This document shows positions 45,553 through 54,596 of a stretch of 64,000 bases of DNA, piece by piece. The notes under the pieces were generated by a model. The model did no database searches, was not told where the DNA came from, and worked only from the letters and a program-made list of their open reading frames with translations. The stretch is from Roseibium salinum (GTDB lineage Bacteria; Pseudomonadota; Alphaproteobacteria; Rhizobiales; Stappiaceae), in NCBI RefSeq assembly GCF_026240905.1, contig NZ_JAPEVI010000003.1:2046001-2110000 (forward strand), in the 5' to 3' direction. The translations under genes were made by a program, and so were the position numbers. Numbering within the stretch: position 1 is the first letter of the stretch; the number at the start of each line of letters is the position of its first letter.

Positions 45553-46680
45553 TCAGGCAAAATCATGCTTGAACTGGTCGCGCAGGACGTTCTTCTGGAT
45601 CTTGCCCATGGCGTTGCGGGGAAGTGTGTCCAGCACATGCACCTTTTTCGGCTGCTTGAACCTGGCGAGCCGGTCCGCCAGGGATGCCTGGACGGTTTCC
45701 TCGTCGATTGCCGCACCGGGTTTAGCCGCCAAGACGGCCACCACAGCTTCGCCGAAATCGGCGTGCGGTACGCCGATCACAGCGCTTTCGGCAACGCCCG
45801 GCACCTCGTCCAGCAGAGCTTCGACTTCGGCGGGGTAGACGTTGAATCCGCCGGAAATGATCAGGTCTTTCGACCGGCCGACGATGGAAACGTAGCCGTC
45901 CTCATCGACGCGGCCCATGTCGCCGGTGATGAAATAGCCGTCGACGCGAAATTCCTGCGCCGTCTTTTCAGGCATGCGCCAATAACCCTGAAAGACGTTC
46001 GATCCCTTGACTTCGATGATGCCGACCTCGCCCCGGGGCACTTCCCGGCCCGTCCTGGAGTCGACGATGCGCAGGCCGACGCCGGGCAGTGCAAAGCCGA
46101 CGGTTCCCGGGCGGCGCTCGCCGTCATAGGGGTTGGAGGCGAGATTGTCATGGCTGAGCATGGCGCCCTTCGACCGGCCGGTCGTACCGGAGGTGTAGAG
46201 GATCGCGGCAAGGTCCTCCGCCGCCCTCGCCCGGTTGCCATACTGGCCCGGCATTGTGTCGGCAAGCTCGCTCAAACCGCCCCTGCCGTCCGCATCGAGG
46301 GTCTGCAGCTTCGCCCCCGCCTTCTGCGCGACGCCGGCCAGCGCATCGGCCCTGGCAGGGTCGCAGACAAAGACGGAGGGTTCCGCGTCTCCGACGAAGT
46401 AGCCGACTTCGGCGGGCGTATACGCGGTGTTGAGCGGCAAGAAGACCCCGCCTGCCCGTATCGTACCGAGATAGAGCATCAGGGCGTCGGGGGATTTCTC
46501 CACCTGCGCGGCCACCCGGTCCCCCGGTTTTACGCCGAGCTTGTGCAAGGCTCCTGCATACTGCGCCGAGCGGGCGAGCATTTCCCGGTAGCTGAGACCG
46601 GTGCCGTCCGCGGTTTCCAGGAACATTTTGTCCGGATCCGGAATATAGGCGGTCAGGGCATCAAACAGGTGGTTGCTCAT
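45553..46680 (-). CDS. matB: Malonyl-CoA synthetase MatB-like, large internal in-frame deletion
   Basis: 375 residues instead of about 505. The start (SNHLFDAL), P-loop-like A3 motif (TSGTTGRSKG, 163-172) and C-terminal domain with catalytic Lys (PRNAMGKIQKN) are well conserved. However LSHDNLASN runs directly into PYDGERRPGTVG at residues 183/184. In MatB about 130 residues lie between these blocks, including the ATP-binding YGMTE region and an HTHGLF segment. Both deletion edges normally read SN, so recombination between short repeats is plausible. The product is probably inactive for malonate plus CoA ligation. Confidence 0.88.
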   Translation of the reverse strand: MSNHLFDALTAYIPDPDKMFLETADGTGLSYREMLARSAQYAGALHKLGVKPGDRVAAQVEKSPDALMLYLGTIRAGGVFLPLNTAYTPAEVGYFVGDAEPSVFVCDPARADALAGVAQKAGAKLQTLDADGRGGLSELADTMPGQYGNRARAAEDLAAILYTSGTTGRSKGAMLSHDNLASNPYDGERRPGTVGFALPGVGLRIVDSRTGREVPRGEVGIIEVKGSNVFQGYWRMPEKTAQEFRVDGYFITGDMGRVDEDGYVSIVGRSKDLIISGGFNVYPAEVEALLDEVPGVAESAVIGVPHADFGEAVVAVLAAKPGAAIDEETVQASLADRLARFKQPKKVHVLDTLPRNAMGKIQKNVLRDQFKHDFA

Positions 46681-46925
46681 TGAGAAGTTCCGGATTTGCG
46701 AACGTTTGCAAGGCGTGTTTCAAAAGGGAAGACTTTTAAAGCAAGTCTGCGCCATCAGAGCAAGGGAAGGATAAATGCGTAGTTTTCGTTCGCTATTGCG
46801 CCATGCAAAGCTATCCACAGATCGGACTTGCCTTGCCCAAATTTTAGCAAGTTCGCCAGCATAACTGGTCTTCGAGAGGCCGCGTTGCCGCCTTCACGTG
46901 TTCAATACCATCGAGGTTACATTCC

Positions 46926-47588
46926 ATGCCGACCACGCAGACGCCCAGACCTCAGACGCTGGCGGAATTCGTTGCCGACGGCGCCGTCCATATGATCGGG
47001 ATCTGCCTGGGACTGACGGCAACCCTGGTCCTGGCCGTCACGCTCTGGGATGCCGGCGATCCCGCGCGCCAGGTGACCGTGATGATCTATGCCGGATGCC
47101 TGATGGCGATGCTGATCTGTTCGGCGCTCTACAACATGTTCGCAAGAGAGCATAGATCCGGCATTCTCCGGCGCCTGGACCACGCCGCCATCTTCCTGAT
47201 GATCGCCGGAACCTACACGCCCCTTGCCGCCATCATGATCGGCGGATGGACGGGCGGGATCCTGCTGGCATTCGTCTGGACCGGTGCCGTGGCCGGGGCG
47301 ATCATCAAGCTGGTTCATCTGACCGGCCTCGAACGGCTGACCGTGCCGATCTATCTCGCTCTTGGCTGGGTCGCCGTCTTCGCAGCCAAACCGCTCATCG
47401 AGAAGGCCACGCCTTTCGGTTTCTACATGATCCTGGCAGGCGGACTGCTCTACACGATCGGCACGCTCTTTTATGCCTGGAAACGCCTGCCCTTCCAGAA
47501 CGCCATCTGGCACGCCTTTGTCCTGGCCGCCGCGGTCTGCCATTTCGGCGCCGTCTTCCATGACGTCGCGCTGATGCAGAACGTGTAG
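46926..47588 (+). CDS. Hemolysin III / PAQR-family membrane protein
   Basis: 220 residues, seven membrane helices. Conserved metal-site motifs of the family are present: EFVADGAVHMIG, SALYNMF, RLDHAAIFLMIAGTYTP and a C-terminal HAFVLAAAVCHFGAVFHD. Homologues are Zn-dependent integral membrane hydrolase-like proteins; haemolysis is not implied. GAGG lies ten bases upstream of the ATG. Monocistronic. Confidence 0.9.
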   Translation: MPTTQTPRPQTLAEFVADGAVHMIGICLGLTATLVLAVTLWDAGDPARQVTVMIYAGCLMAMLICSALYNMFAREHRSGILRRLDHAAIFLMIAGTYTPLAAIMIGGWTGGILLAFVWTGAVAGAIIKLVHLTGLERLTVPIYLALGWVAVFAAKPLIEKATPFGFYMILAGGLLYTIGTLFYAWKRLPFQNAIWHAFVLAAAVCHFGAVFHDVALMQNV

Positions 47589-47614
47589 CAGCTGACCGGC
47601 GGCGTGCCGGGGGC

Positions 47615-48346
47615 TCAAGCTGTGGTTTGCGGGGCCTTGTCGAGGACGACCACCTTTGTCCTGAGCGGAACACGGTTGAAGAGGTCGATCACATCCTGCT
47701 GCCACATGCGGATACAGCCGGAGGAAACACTCTTGCCGATCGAGGACGGCTGATTGGTACCGTGAATGCGGTAGAGCGTGTCCGTGGACCCTTGCCACAG
47801 GTCCATGGCCCGTGCGCCGAGCGGATTTTTCAGGCCGGGCGGATAGCCTTCCACCCAGTAGCGTTCCAGCGACGGCTTGCGGGCGATCATTTCCCGCGGA
47901 GGGCGCCAGAGGGGATGTTCGCGTTTGACGCGGATCAACGCCTCTCCCGACCATGCAAATCCAGCCTGGCCGACGCCGATCCCGTATCTGAGGCACTTGT
48001 CTCTGGAAAGGGTCCAATAGAGGAAATTGTTGTAGGGGTCCACGACGACCGTACCGGGCGTCTGACGGGATTTGTATTCGACCACCTGCCGCCAGTATTT
48101 CTCGTCGAAGCTCTTGTAGTTGATCGCCGGCCAGGTGAAATCGCCGTCAGGCAGCGCCGCATAGGCTGTCGCGTAGTCAAAACTCTCGTCCGGCAGCGCC
48201 GGCTGGCCAGGCAGCCCAACGACGGTTTGGCAGCCGGCCAGCGGCGCCGCGGCGAGAAACAGCCCGCCCGCAAGCAGCGTGCGGCGGTCGAGCAGACCGC
48301 GCTCGCGCGCAGGGGCGGGTTCGTGCGGCGAATAGTGACGCTTCAT
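47615..48346 (-). CDS. L,D-transpeptidase (YkuD) lipoprotein
   Basis: 243 residues. A twin Arg (21-22) and lipobox LAGC (Cys39) indicate an exported lipoprotein, possibly via Tat. The YkuD domain ends with the catalytic His195 and Cys211 in IHGTNQPSS and SVSSGCIRM. It forms 3-3 crosslinks in peptidoglycan or attaches proteins to it. GGAGG five bases before the ATG at 48346 fixes the start. It is divergent from a dipeptidase gene, across a palindrome. Confidence 0.93.
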   Translation of the reverse strand: MKRHYSPHEPAPARERGLLDRRTLLAGGLFLAAAPLAGCQTVVGLPGQPALPDESFDYATAYAALPDGDFTWPAINYKSFDEKYWRQVVEYKSRQTPGTVVVDPYNNFLYWTLSRDKCLRYGIGVGQAGFAWSGEALIRVKREHPLWRPPREMIARKPSLERYWVEGYPPGLKNPLGARAMDLWQGSTDTLYRIHGTNQPSSIGKSVSSGCIRMWQQDVIDLFNRVPLRTKVVVLDKAPQTTA

Positions 48347-48399
48347 GGGACCTCCAGAAATCCGGTTCCCTTCTTTGAGGCAGCTTTTCGCCACTTGCA

Positions 48400-48422
48400 A
48401 GTCACTTTCAATCAAAGTGGCT
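48400..48422. promoter_or_regulatory. Palindrome between L,D-transpeptidase and dipeptidase genes
   Basis: AGTCACTTT-CAATC-AAAGTGGCT, 8 of 9 arm positions pair. It lies in the divergent promoter region, 54 bp and 92 bp from the two starts, so it could be a shared operator. Confidence 0.5.
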
Positions 48423-48513
48423 TACATTCTCCAAAGGAACAATTAGATTACCGTTGCACCCGGCCCGGTGCCCGTTCACCTGCGTCCCTCCCTCCACCAC
48501 CCAAGGATATTCC

Positions 48514-49581
48514 GTGCAGAACGCCCCTGTCAGATCGCCCTTTCCCGTGTTTGACGGTCACAACGATACTCTCCTGAAGCTTGAAATCAGCAGCATCAAG
48601 GGTATCGAAGACAGCTTTTTCGAGCGCTCGAACTCAGGTCACCTGGATCTTGCAAGAGCACAGGAGGCGGGATTCGCCGGCGGGCTGTTCGCCATGTTCG
48701 TGCCCTCCAATCCGGACCAGGATTTCACAAGACCGTTCAACCCGAACGATCCTGTCAACTTCCAGCCGGTTCCCCAGAAGAAGGCACTGGATTTCACCTA
48801 CCGGCTTCTGGAGCGGGCAGAGCGGATTGCGGCGGACTCGGCGGGTGCTGTCACGATCTGCCGGTCACCGGACGAGATCCGCGCCGCCATCGAAGCCGGG
48901 AAGCTGGCATTGAGCGTTCACATCGAAGGGGCCGAAGCGATCGATACGCAGTTCTATGCGCTCGAAGAACTCCACAAGCGCGGATTGCGGTCCCTCGGCC
49001 TCGTCTGGAGCCGGGAAAACGCCTTCGGATACGGGGTGCCGATGGCCAATCCGGCATCTCCTGATATCGGGCCAGGATTAACCGGCCCAGGACGGGACCT
49101 TGTCAGGGCGTGCAACCAGCTCGGCATTCTGCTCGATGTCTCGCATCTCAACGAAAAGGGCTTCTGGGATGTTGCCCGCATCACCGAACGGCCGATCGTT
49201 GCGAGCCATTCCAACGTCCATTCCATCTGCCCGAACAGCCGCAACCTGACAGACAAGCAGCTGGACGCCATCAGGGAAAGCGGCGGGCTGGTCGGAATCA
49301 ATTTCCACGTAGCCTTCCTGCGTCCGGATGGAGGTCATTCGCGGGACACTTCCCTTAATACCATTGCCGATCACGCCGCTTATCTGGTGGACCGGCTCGG
49401 CGAGGATTGCGTTGCGCTCGGATCGGATTTCGACGGCTGTGTCCTGCCTGCGGACCTTGGCGATGTGACCGGTCTGGGCCGGCTGATGGAAACCCTGGAC
49501 GCGCGGGGCTTTAATGCGCAGGTCCTGGAGAAAATCGCCTACAAGAACTGGCTGTCCGCCCTGGAAAGGTCGGCTGCGTAG
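48514..49581 (+). CDS. Membrane dipeptidase (peptidase family M19)
   Basis: 355 residues, TIM-barrel dipeptidase. Zn-binding HxD at H16/D18 (FDGHNDTLLKL), bridging Glu in LSVHIEGAEAI, and the His-bearing VSHLNEKGFWD, VASHSNVHSICPNSRNLTD, GSDFDGCVLP. Family members cleave dipeptides, including L-D ones. Start is the GTG at 48514, six bases after AAGGA; an upstream ATG at 48454 has no site. No signal peptide is evident, so it is probably cytoplasmic. The adjoining peptide importer suggests it processes imported peptides. Confidence 0.92.
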   Translation: MQNAPVRSPFPVFDGHNDTLLKLEISSIKGIEDSFFERSNSGHLDLARAQEAGFAGGLFAMFVPSNPDQDFTRPFNPNDPVNFQPVPQKKALDFTYRLLERAERIAADSAGAVTICRSPDEIRAAIEAGKLALSVHIEGAEAIDTQFYALEELHKRGLRSLGLVWSRENAFGYGVPMANPASPDIGPGLTGPGRDLVRACNQLGILLDVSHLNEKGFWDVARITERPIVASHSNVHSICPNSRNLTDKQLDAIRESGGLVGINFHVAFLRPDGGHSRDTSLNTIADHAAYLVDRLGEDCVALGSDFDGCVLPADLGDVTGLGRLMETLDARGFNAQVLEKIAYKNWLSALERSAA

Positions 49582-49881
49582 AGTATGGCCCAGTGCCTTT
49601 TTCCGAGAGAAACGAACTCGCAAACTTGTGACCGAGCGCTCGCAAATGAACAATTGATTTTAGCGGGCCGGCGGAAAACAATGCATGCATAGTTAATTCC
49701 TGCAGCCGTCAATTTGCCAAGTCCGGCATCGTACTTAATTGCGCAACTTAAACCTCGGTTTTAAACAGCGTTCAGGTGCGAGCAAAGTGCCAACAATCGG
49801 GGACCGGCGGCTGCGGACAGCAGGCACGCCCCGTCGGGCGTTGCCTGCCAACGCGATGCCATCGGGGGCAACGACCTGAAT
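49582..49881. other. Upstream region of the GntR gene
   Basis: 300 bp between the dipeptidase and the GntR gene. AT-rich around 49680-49770. No gene, terminator or clear operator recognised. Confidence 0.4.
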
Positions 49882-50643
49882 ATGCAACAAACCGCGAACA
49901 AGGTTCCGCCGCGAAATTCCGCGTCAGACGGCAAGCGGGCGCGCAAGTCCGAAGCGGTATTTCAGGATCTCAGGCGGAAGGTCCTGACGGGCGAACTGAC
50001 GTCCGAGAGCCCGATCACCGAACAATCGCTGGCCCAGGACTACGGCTGTTCCCAGAGCACGATCCGTGAAGCGCTGATGCTTCTCCAGGAATACGGCCTG
50101 GTTGTCCGTCTCGGCTATCAGGGAACTTTCGTCACCAACCCGAGCCAGCTTGAAGCCCGGCTGATGCTGAGACTACGCATCGACATTGAAACAACCGGGA
50201 TTGCCGAGGCAGTCGGCAACGTTACGCCCGAGGACCTTGCGGAGCTGCGCGAGCTCGACCGCCAGTTTGAGAGATGCCATGCAAACCGCGACGTTTTCGG
50301 CTGCGCGGAAATCGATCTCTCATTTCACCTGAAGCTTTTCCGGATCGCCCGGATGCCGGTTCTGGAACCCATGCTGGTTCGAACCATCACCATGGTGCAA
50401 AGGGTCATGCTGCCGACACGCCGGTCGGAATCCGACTGGAGGGACCCTTCCGTGACCCGCCACCGCGTGATCATCGAGGCGTTGGAAGCCAGGAACGTTC
50501 AGCGGACCCTGGCTGCGCTGAAAGCGCACATCCTTTCCAGTGCCGTGCTGCTGGCACCGCATTTCTACGGCACGGATCTAGACGATCTGAATGGCGAATA
50601 TGATGACGTCCCCCTCGGGATGGGCGGAGCGCGCCGCATTTAG
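49882..50643 (+). CDS. GntR-family (FadR/FCD-type) regulator
   Basis: 253 residues. Winged HTH at about 22-85 (FQDLRRKVLTGELTSESPIT, then SQSTIREALMLLQEYGLV) and an all-helical FCD ligand-binding domain with a likely metal site (CAEIDLSFHLKLF, TRHRVIIEALEARNVQ, LKAHI). FadR-type proteins respond to small organic acids. It converges on the opp genes, 61 bp apart, and is likely to regulate them or the dipeptidase. Confidence 0.88.
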   Translation: MQQTANKVPPRNSASDGKRARKSEAVFQDLRRKVLTGELTSESPITEQSLAQDYGCSQSTIREALMLLQEYGLVVRLGYQGTFVTNPSQLEARLMLRLRIDIETTGIAEAVGNVTPEDLAELRELDRQFERCHANRDVFGCAEIDLSFHLKLFRIARMPVLEPMLVRTITMVQRVMLPTRRSESDWRDPSVTRHRVIIEALEARNVQRTLAALKAHILSSAVLLAPHFYGTDLDDLNGEYDDVPLGMGGARRI

Positions 50644-50704
50644 AGCATTTCCCGACAATATTGACGCATATTCCCGGAAAACCGGACCAGCCGGAACGGC
50701 GCGG

Positions 50705-52330
50705 TCAGGCGGTTTCCATCATCTGCCGCTGGGTCAGCATGGCCGCCGCGATCAGTTCCTTCGTATATCCACTCTTCGGCGCTTCGAAGATCTCGTCCGT
50801 CGTGCCGGCTTCGACCACCTTGCCGCGCTGCATGACCATCACCGTGTCGGACAGGGCCCGCACCACGGCAAGATCGTGGCTGATGAACAGATAGGTCAGG
50901 CCGTGCGCCCTCTGCAATTCCCTCAGGAGTTCGACGACCTGCTTCTGGATCGTCCGGTCCAGGGCAGAGGTCGGTTCGTCCAGCACCACCAGCTGCGGCT
51001 TCAGCACCATGGCGCGCGCAATCGCTATGCGCTGGCGCTGTCCGCCCGAGAATTCGTGCGGGTAGCGGTTGCGCGTGGCAGGGTCGAGTGAAACTTCCTC
51101 AAGTGCCTGGCACGCCCTGGCGTCCCTGTCCTTGGCCGTCAGCGACGGCTCGTGTACCAGGAGACCTTCGGAAATGATCTGGCCGACCGTCATGCGCGGG
51201 CTCAGGGAGCCGAACGGGTCCTGAAAGATCAGCTGCATGTGCTTGCGCAGGCCGCGCATTGAGGCGCGGTCCTTGCCCGAGATCTGCTGCCCCTGGAAGA
51301 CCACGCGGCCGCTGGCCGGAAGCAGGTTGAGAACCGCGCGGCCGAGGGTCGACTTGCCCGAACCGCTTTCGCCGACAATACCGAGTGTCTGGCCCTTGCG
51401 CAGGGAGAAACTGATATCGTCGACAGCCCTCAGGATGTGCGCCGGTTTCAGCCAGCCGGAGGAGAGTTCGAATTCGACATTGACCTTCTGCGCTTCCAGA
51501 AGGACCGGCGCGCTGGCGGGAACGGGCTTCTTGTGTCCGGTCGGCTCGGCGTCCAGGAGCATCTTTGTGTAGGGATGCTCGGGCAGGGTGAAGATCTTGT
51601 CGGTCTCACCGCTTTCGACCACCTCCCCGGTCTTCATCACGTAGACGCGGTCGGCAATGCGCCGGACGATGCCGAGGTCATGGGTAATGAAGATCACCGA
51701 CATCCCGAGGCGCTTTTGAAGATCGGCCAGAAGATCCAGGATCTGGGCCTGGGTGGTCACGTCCAGCGCGGTCGTCGGTTCATCGGCGATCAGCACGTCC
51801 GGATCGTTGGCGAGCGCCATCGCGATCATCACGCGCTGACGCTGACCGCCCGACATCTCGTAAGGATAGGATTTGATCTTGCGCTCCGGATCGGGAATGT
51901 TCACGAGCCTGAGCAGGTCGAGGGCCTTGGCGCGGGCCGCCTTCCAGGAAAGCCCGCCATGCACGACCATCGGCTCGGCCAGCTGACGACCGATCGTATA
52001 GAGCGGATCGAGCGAGGTCATCGGCTCCTGGAAGATCATGGTGATCTTGGCGCCGCGAATGTCGTTCAGCTCGCTGATGGGCAGTCCGAGAATGTTGCGC
52101 CCCTCAAAGAGCACTTCGCCTCCGGTGCGACCGTTGGAGGCCAGAAGCCCCATGGCGGCCATCATGGCCTGGCTCTTGCCCGAACCGCTCTCCCCGACGA
52201 TGGCGACGGTCTCGCCCGCCTCGACATGGATATCGACGCCGCGCACGGCCTCGACCGTGCCGGTCGGCGTGTCGAAATTGACCGTCAGGTCCTTGATGGA
52301 GAGGACCGTCTTGTTGCTTTTCGTGGTCAT
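50705..52330 (-). CDS. Oligopeptide ABC transporter, fused double ATPase (OppDF-like)
   Basis: 541 residues carrying two ABC domains. N-half: Walker [15 protein letters not shown], signature [15 protein letters not shown], Walker [14 protein letters not shown]-half: [43 protein letters not shown]. Each is followed by the oligopeptide C-terminal segment. It energises the OppBC channel. AGGAG six bases before the ATG at 52330 favours it over 52336. Last gene of the operon. Confidence 0.93.
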   Translation of the reverse strand: MTTKSNKTVLSIKDLTVNFDTPTGTVEAVRGVDIHVEAGETVAIVGESGSGKSQAMMAAMGLLASNGRTGGEVLFEGRNILGLPISELNDIRGAKITMIFQEPMTSLDPLYTIGRQLAEPMVVHGGLSWKAARAKALDLLRLVNIPDPERKIKSYPYEMSGGQRQRVMIAMALANDPDVLIADEPTTALDVTTQAQILDLLADLQKRLGMSVIFITHDLGIVRRIADRVYVMKTGEVVESGETDKIFTLPEHPYTKMLLDAEPTGHKKPVPASAPVLLEAQKVNVEFELSSGWLKPAHILRAVDDISFSLRKGQTLGIVGESGSGKSTLGRAVLNLLPASGRVVFQGQQISGKDRASMRGLRKHMQLIFQDPFGSLSPRMTVGQIISEGLLVHEPSLTAKDRDARACQALEEVSLDPATRNRYPHEFSGGQRQRIAIARAMVLKPQLVVLDEPTSALDRTIQKQVVELLRELQRAHGLTYLFISHDLAVVRALSDTVMVMQRGKVVEAGTTDEIFEAPKSGYTKELIAAAMLTQRQMMETA

Positions 52331-52339
52331 GGTCATCTC

Positions 52340-53464
52340 CTACCGGTCTTTCGGGTCCAGGGCATCGCGCAGCCCGTCGCCGATGAAGTTCAGCGCGAAC
52401 AGGGTCGATGTCAGGAAGATGGAGGGGAAGATGAGCATCCAGGCGGCTCCCTGAAGGTTGCGGGCGCCTTCGGAAATCAGAACGCCCCAGCTGGTCATCG
52501 GCTCCTGAATGCCGAGCCCCAGGAAGGACAGGAAACTCTCCAGCAGGATGACCTTGGGGACCAGCAGCGTCATGTACACCACCACGGGTCCGAGCGTATT
52601 GGGAATAATGTGCCGGCGCACGATGCCGCGGTCGCTAACGCCCATGGCCTCGGCCGCCTGCACGTATTCCTGGCGTTTGATGGTGAGCGTCTGGCCACGC
52701 ACGATGCGCGCCATGTCCAGCCATTCCACGGCACCCACGGCAATGAACATCAGGATGAAATTGCGGCCGAAGAACACCACCAGCATTATCACGAAGAAGA
52801 TGAAGGGCAGCGAATAGAGAATGTCGACGACGCGCATCATCAACTGGTCGGCGCGCCCGCCGAGATAGCCGGACGTCGCCCCGTAGAGGACGCCGATCGA
52901 GATGGCCACGATCGTTGCCAGCAGACCGATGGTCAGCGACACGCGGCCGGCGATGAAGGTCCGGGTCATCATGTCACGGCCGTTGGAGTCCGTGCCGAAA
53001 TAGAAATGCATGTGGTTGATTTCGGCCCGCATGGTCGCGGATTTCCTGTCGGCCGACATGTCGGTCAGTTCAGCGTTCCTGAACAGATCGCTCCGGTCGA
53101 CATAGCGCGTGGTGCGCGGATCGATTTCACGGCTCGAGGACACCCTTGCAATGACGGTATCGCCGTCCCGCTCGTAGCTTTCGACCGTCATGCGTGCACG
53201 CTTCAGCGCGGACTCCAGGCCCGGCTCCACCTGCTCGGGCCGCGGATAGGCTTCCAGGCTCGCCGGAACCTTCACGTAGTTCTGGTAGACGGCGTCGTAA
53301 TCGTGGGGGGACAGGATCGGCCCGAAGATCGAAATCAGCGCGATAGCCGCCAGTACGATCATGGAGGCGACGGCGGCCCGGTTGGCAAACAGCCGGTCGC
53401 GCGCATCCTCCCAGAGCGAACGGCCCTTTGCCGGTGCGTCGCCGGTTGTCACGGTCATGGTCAC
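52340..53464 (-). CDS. Oligopeptide ABC transporter permease (OppC-like)
   Basis: 374 residues, longer than the usual ~300. After the first helix (AAVASMIVLAAIALISIFG) a periplasmic loop of about 120 residues, rich in charge and DPRTTRYVDRS-like repeats, precedes HFYFGTDSNGRDMMTR and the five-helix core with the EAA loop (EAMGVSDRGIVRRHIIPN). It forms the channel with OppB. A GTG at 53464 fits GGAGGAG spacing (6 bases) best; the ATG at 53458 is an alternative. Confidence 0.9.
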   Translation of the reverse strand: MTMTVTTGDAPAKGRSLWEDARDRLFANRAAVASMIVLAAIALISIFGPILSPHDYDAVYQNYVKVPASLEAYPRPEQVEPGLESALKRARMTVESYERDGDTVIARVSSSREIDPRTTRYVDRSDLFRNAELTDMSADRKSATMRAEINHMHFYFGTDSNGRDMMTRTFIAGRVSLTIGLLATIVAISIGVLYGATSGYLGGRADQLMMRVVDILYSLPFIFFVIMLVVFFGRNFILMFIAVGAVEWLDMARIVRGQTLTIKRQEYVQAAEAMGVSDRGIVRRHIIPNTLGPVVVYMTLLVPKVILLESFLSFLGLGIQEPMTSWGVLISEGARNLQGAAWMLIFPSIFLTSTLFALNFIGDGLRDALDPKDR

Positions 53465-53477
53465 GTCAGGCTCCTCC

Positions 53478-54401
53478 TCAATCGTAGCGCACACGCGGAT
53501 CAAGCAGCGCGTAAAGCAGATCCACGACGAGGTTGAACAGGATAACGAAGCAGGCCACGATCACGACCGTTCCCATGACGAGGGTGTAGTCGCGGTTCAG
53601 GGCACCCTGCACGAAATAGCGGCCGATGCCCGGTATGCCGAAGATGGTTTCGATCACCACGGAGCCCGTCAGCAGGGCGGCCGCGGCCGGACCGAGATAG
53701 GACACGACCGGCAGGATCGCGCCCCTCAGTGCATGTACGACAATCACCATGTAGCTGGTCAGGCCGTAGGCCCTCGCCGTGCGGACGTGATTTGAGCGCA
53801 TCGCCTCGATCATCGAGCCGCGGGTCAGGCGCGCGATAACGGCAACCTGCGGCAGGGCAAGCGTCACGACAGGCAGGATGACATTGACGAAAGCGCCGCC
53901 GTTCCAGCCGCCCACCGGCAGCCAGCCGAGCCAGACCCCGAGGATCAGCGTCAGGATCGGCGCGACGACGAAGTTCGGTATCGTCACGCCCAGCGTCGCG
54001 GCCGCCATGACCGCGTAATCGGGCGGCCGGTTCTGGCGCAGTGCCGCAAAGACACCCATCGTCCCGCCGACGACCAGGGCCAGGCACAGGGCCGACAGAC
54101 CCAGTTGCATGGAGATCGGCAGGCTTCTCGCGAACAGTTCGTTGATCGTGAAGTCGCGGAAATAGAAACTCGGCCCGAAATCGAGCTGCGCGATGCTCTT
54201 CAGATAGAGCAGGTACTGATTCCACAGCGGCTCGTCGAGATGGTAGATCCTGTTCAGGTTCTCCATCACCTTTGCTTCAAGCGGCCGCTCGAGATCAAAC
54301 GGTCCGCCCGGAGCGATCCGGATCAGGAAGAACGCCATCGTTACAATCAGAAAGAGGGTCGGGATTGCCCCGAGCAATCGACCGAGCACGTACCGGTGCA
54401 T
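53478..54401 (-). CDS. Oligopeptide ABC transporter permease (OppB-like)
   Basis: 307 residues. Typical OppB N-terminus YVLGRLLGAIPTLFLIVTMA, IRIAPGGPFD, six membrane helices, and the EAA motif in THVRTARAYGL-like SNHVRTARAYGLTSY. Works with the OppC-like protein. It starts about 195 bp after oppA, separated by a hairpin. Confidence 0.92.
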   Translation of the reverse strand: MHRYVLGRLLGAIPTLFLIVTMAFFLIRIAPGGPFDLERPLEAKVMENLNRIYHLDEPLWNQYLLYLKSIAQLDFGPSFYFRDFTINELFARSLPISMQLGLSALCLALVVGGTMGVFAALRQNRPPDYAVMAAATLGVTIPNFVVAPILTLILGVWLGWLPVGGWNGGAFVNVILPVVTLALPQVAVIARLTRGSMIEAMRSNHVRTARAYGLTSYMVIVVHALRGAILPVVSYLGPAAAALLTGSVVIETIFGIPGIGRYFVQGALNRDYTLVMGTVVIVACFVILFNLVVDLLYALLDPRVRYD

Positions 54402-54556
54402 AAGCTCTGCCCTTGTCGTTTTTCATGGCGGACTTGATGCCGGCCATGCCCAATAAGGTCACATCCTGTCAGGCCCGCACTGCGCCGGCAATGCGCTCGA
54501 GCTCTGACAGGTGAGACATGATCAAACACGGTCGAAATGGCTGCCGCCTTGCGAAA

Positions 54557-54580
54557 ACCGGCAGGGAAATCCCTGCCGGT
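54557..54580 (-). terminator. Intra-operon hairpin between oppA and oppB
   Basis: Perfect 11-bp arms ACCGGCAGGGA and TCCCTGCCGGT around a 2-base centre, followed on the minus strand by TTTT. It sits 17 bp past the oppA stop. Such stems commonly attenuate read-through or stabilise the binding-protein mRNA so that OppA is made in excess. Confidence 0.7.
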
Positions 54581-54596
54581 CTCGTGGTTTGCGGGT

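Noticed and set aside
51437..53536. 699-codon plus-strand frame opposite the opp genes, and similar long frames at 24748-26643, 28088-29737 and 40589-42217
   Set aside because: Antisense shadows of well-identified genes in high-GC DNA.
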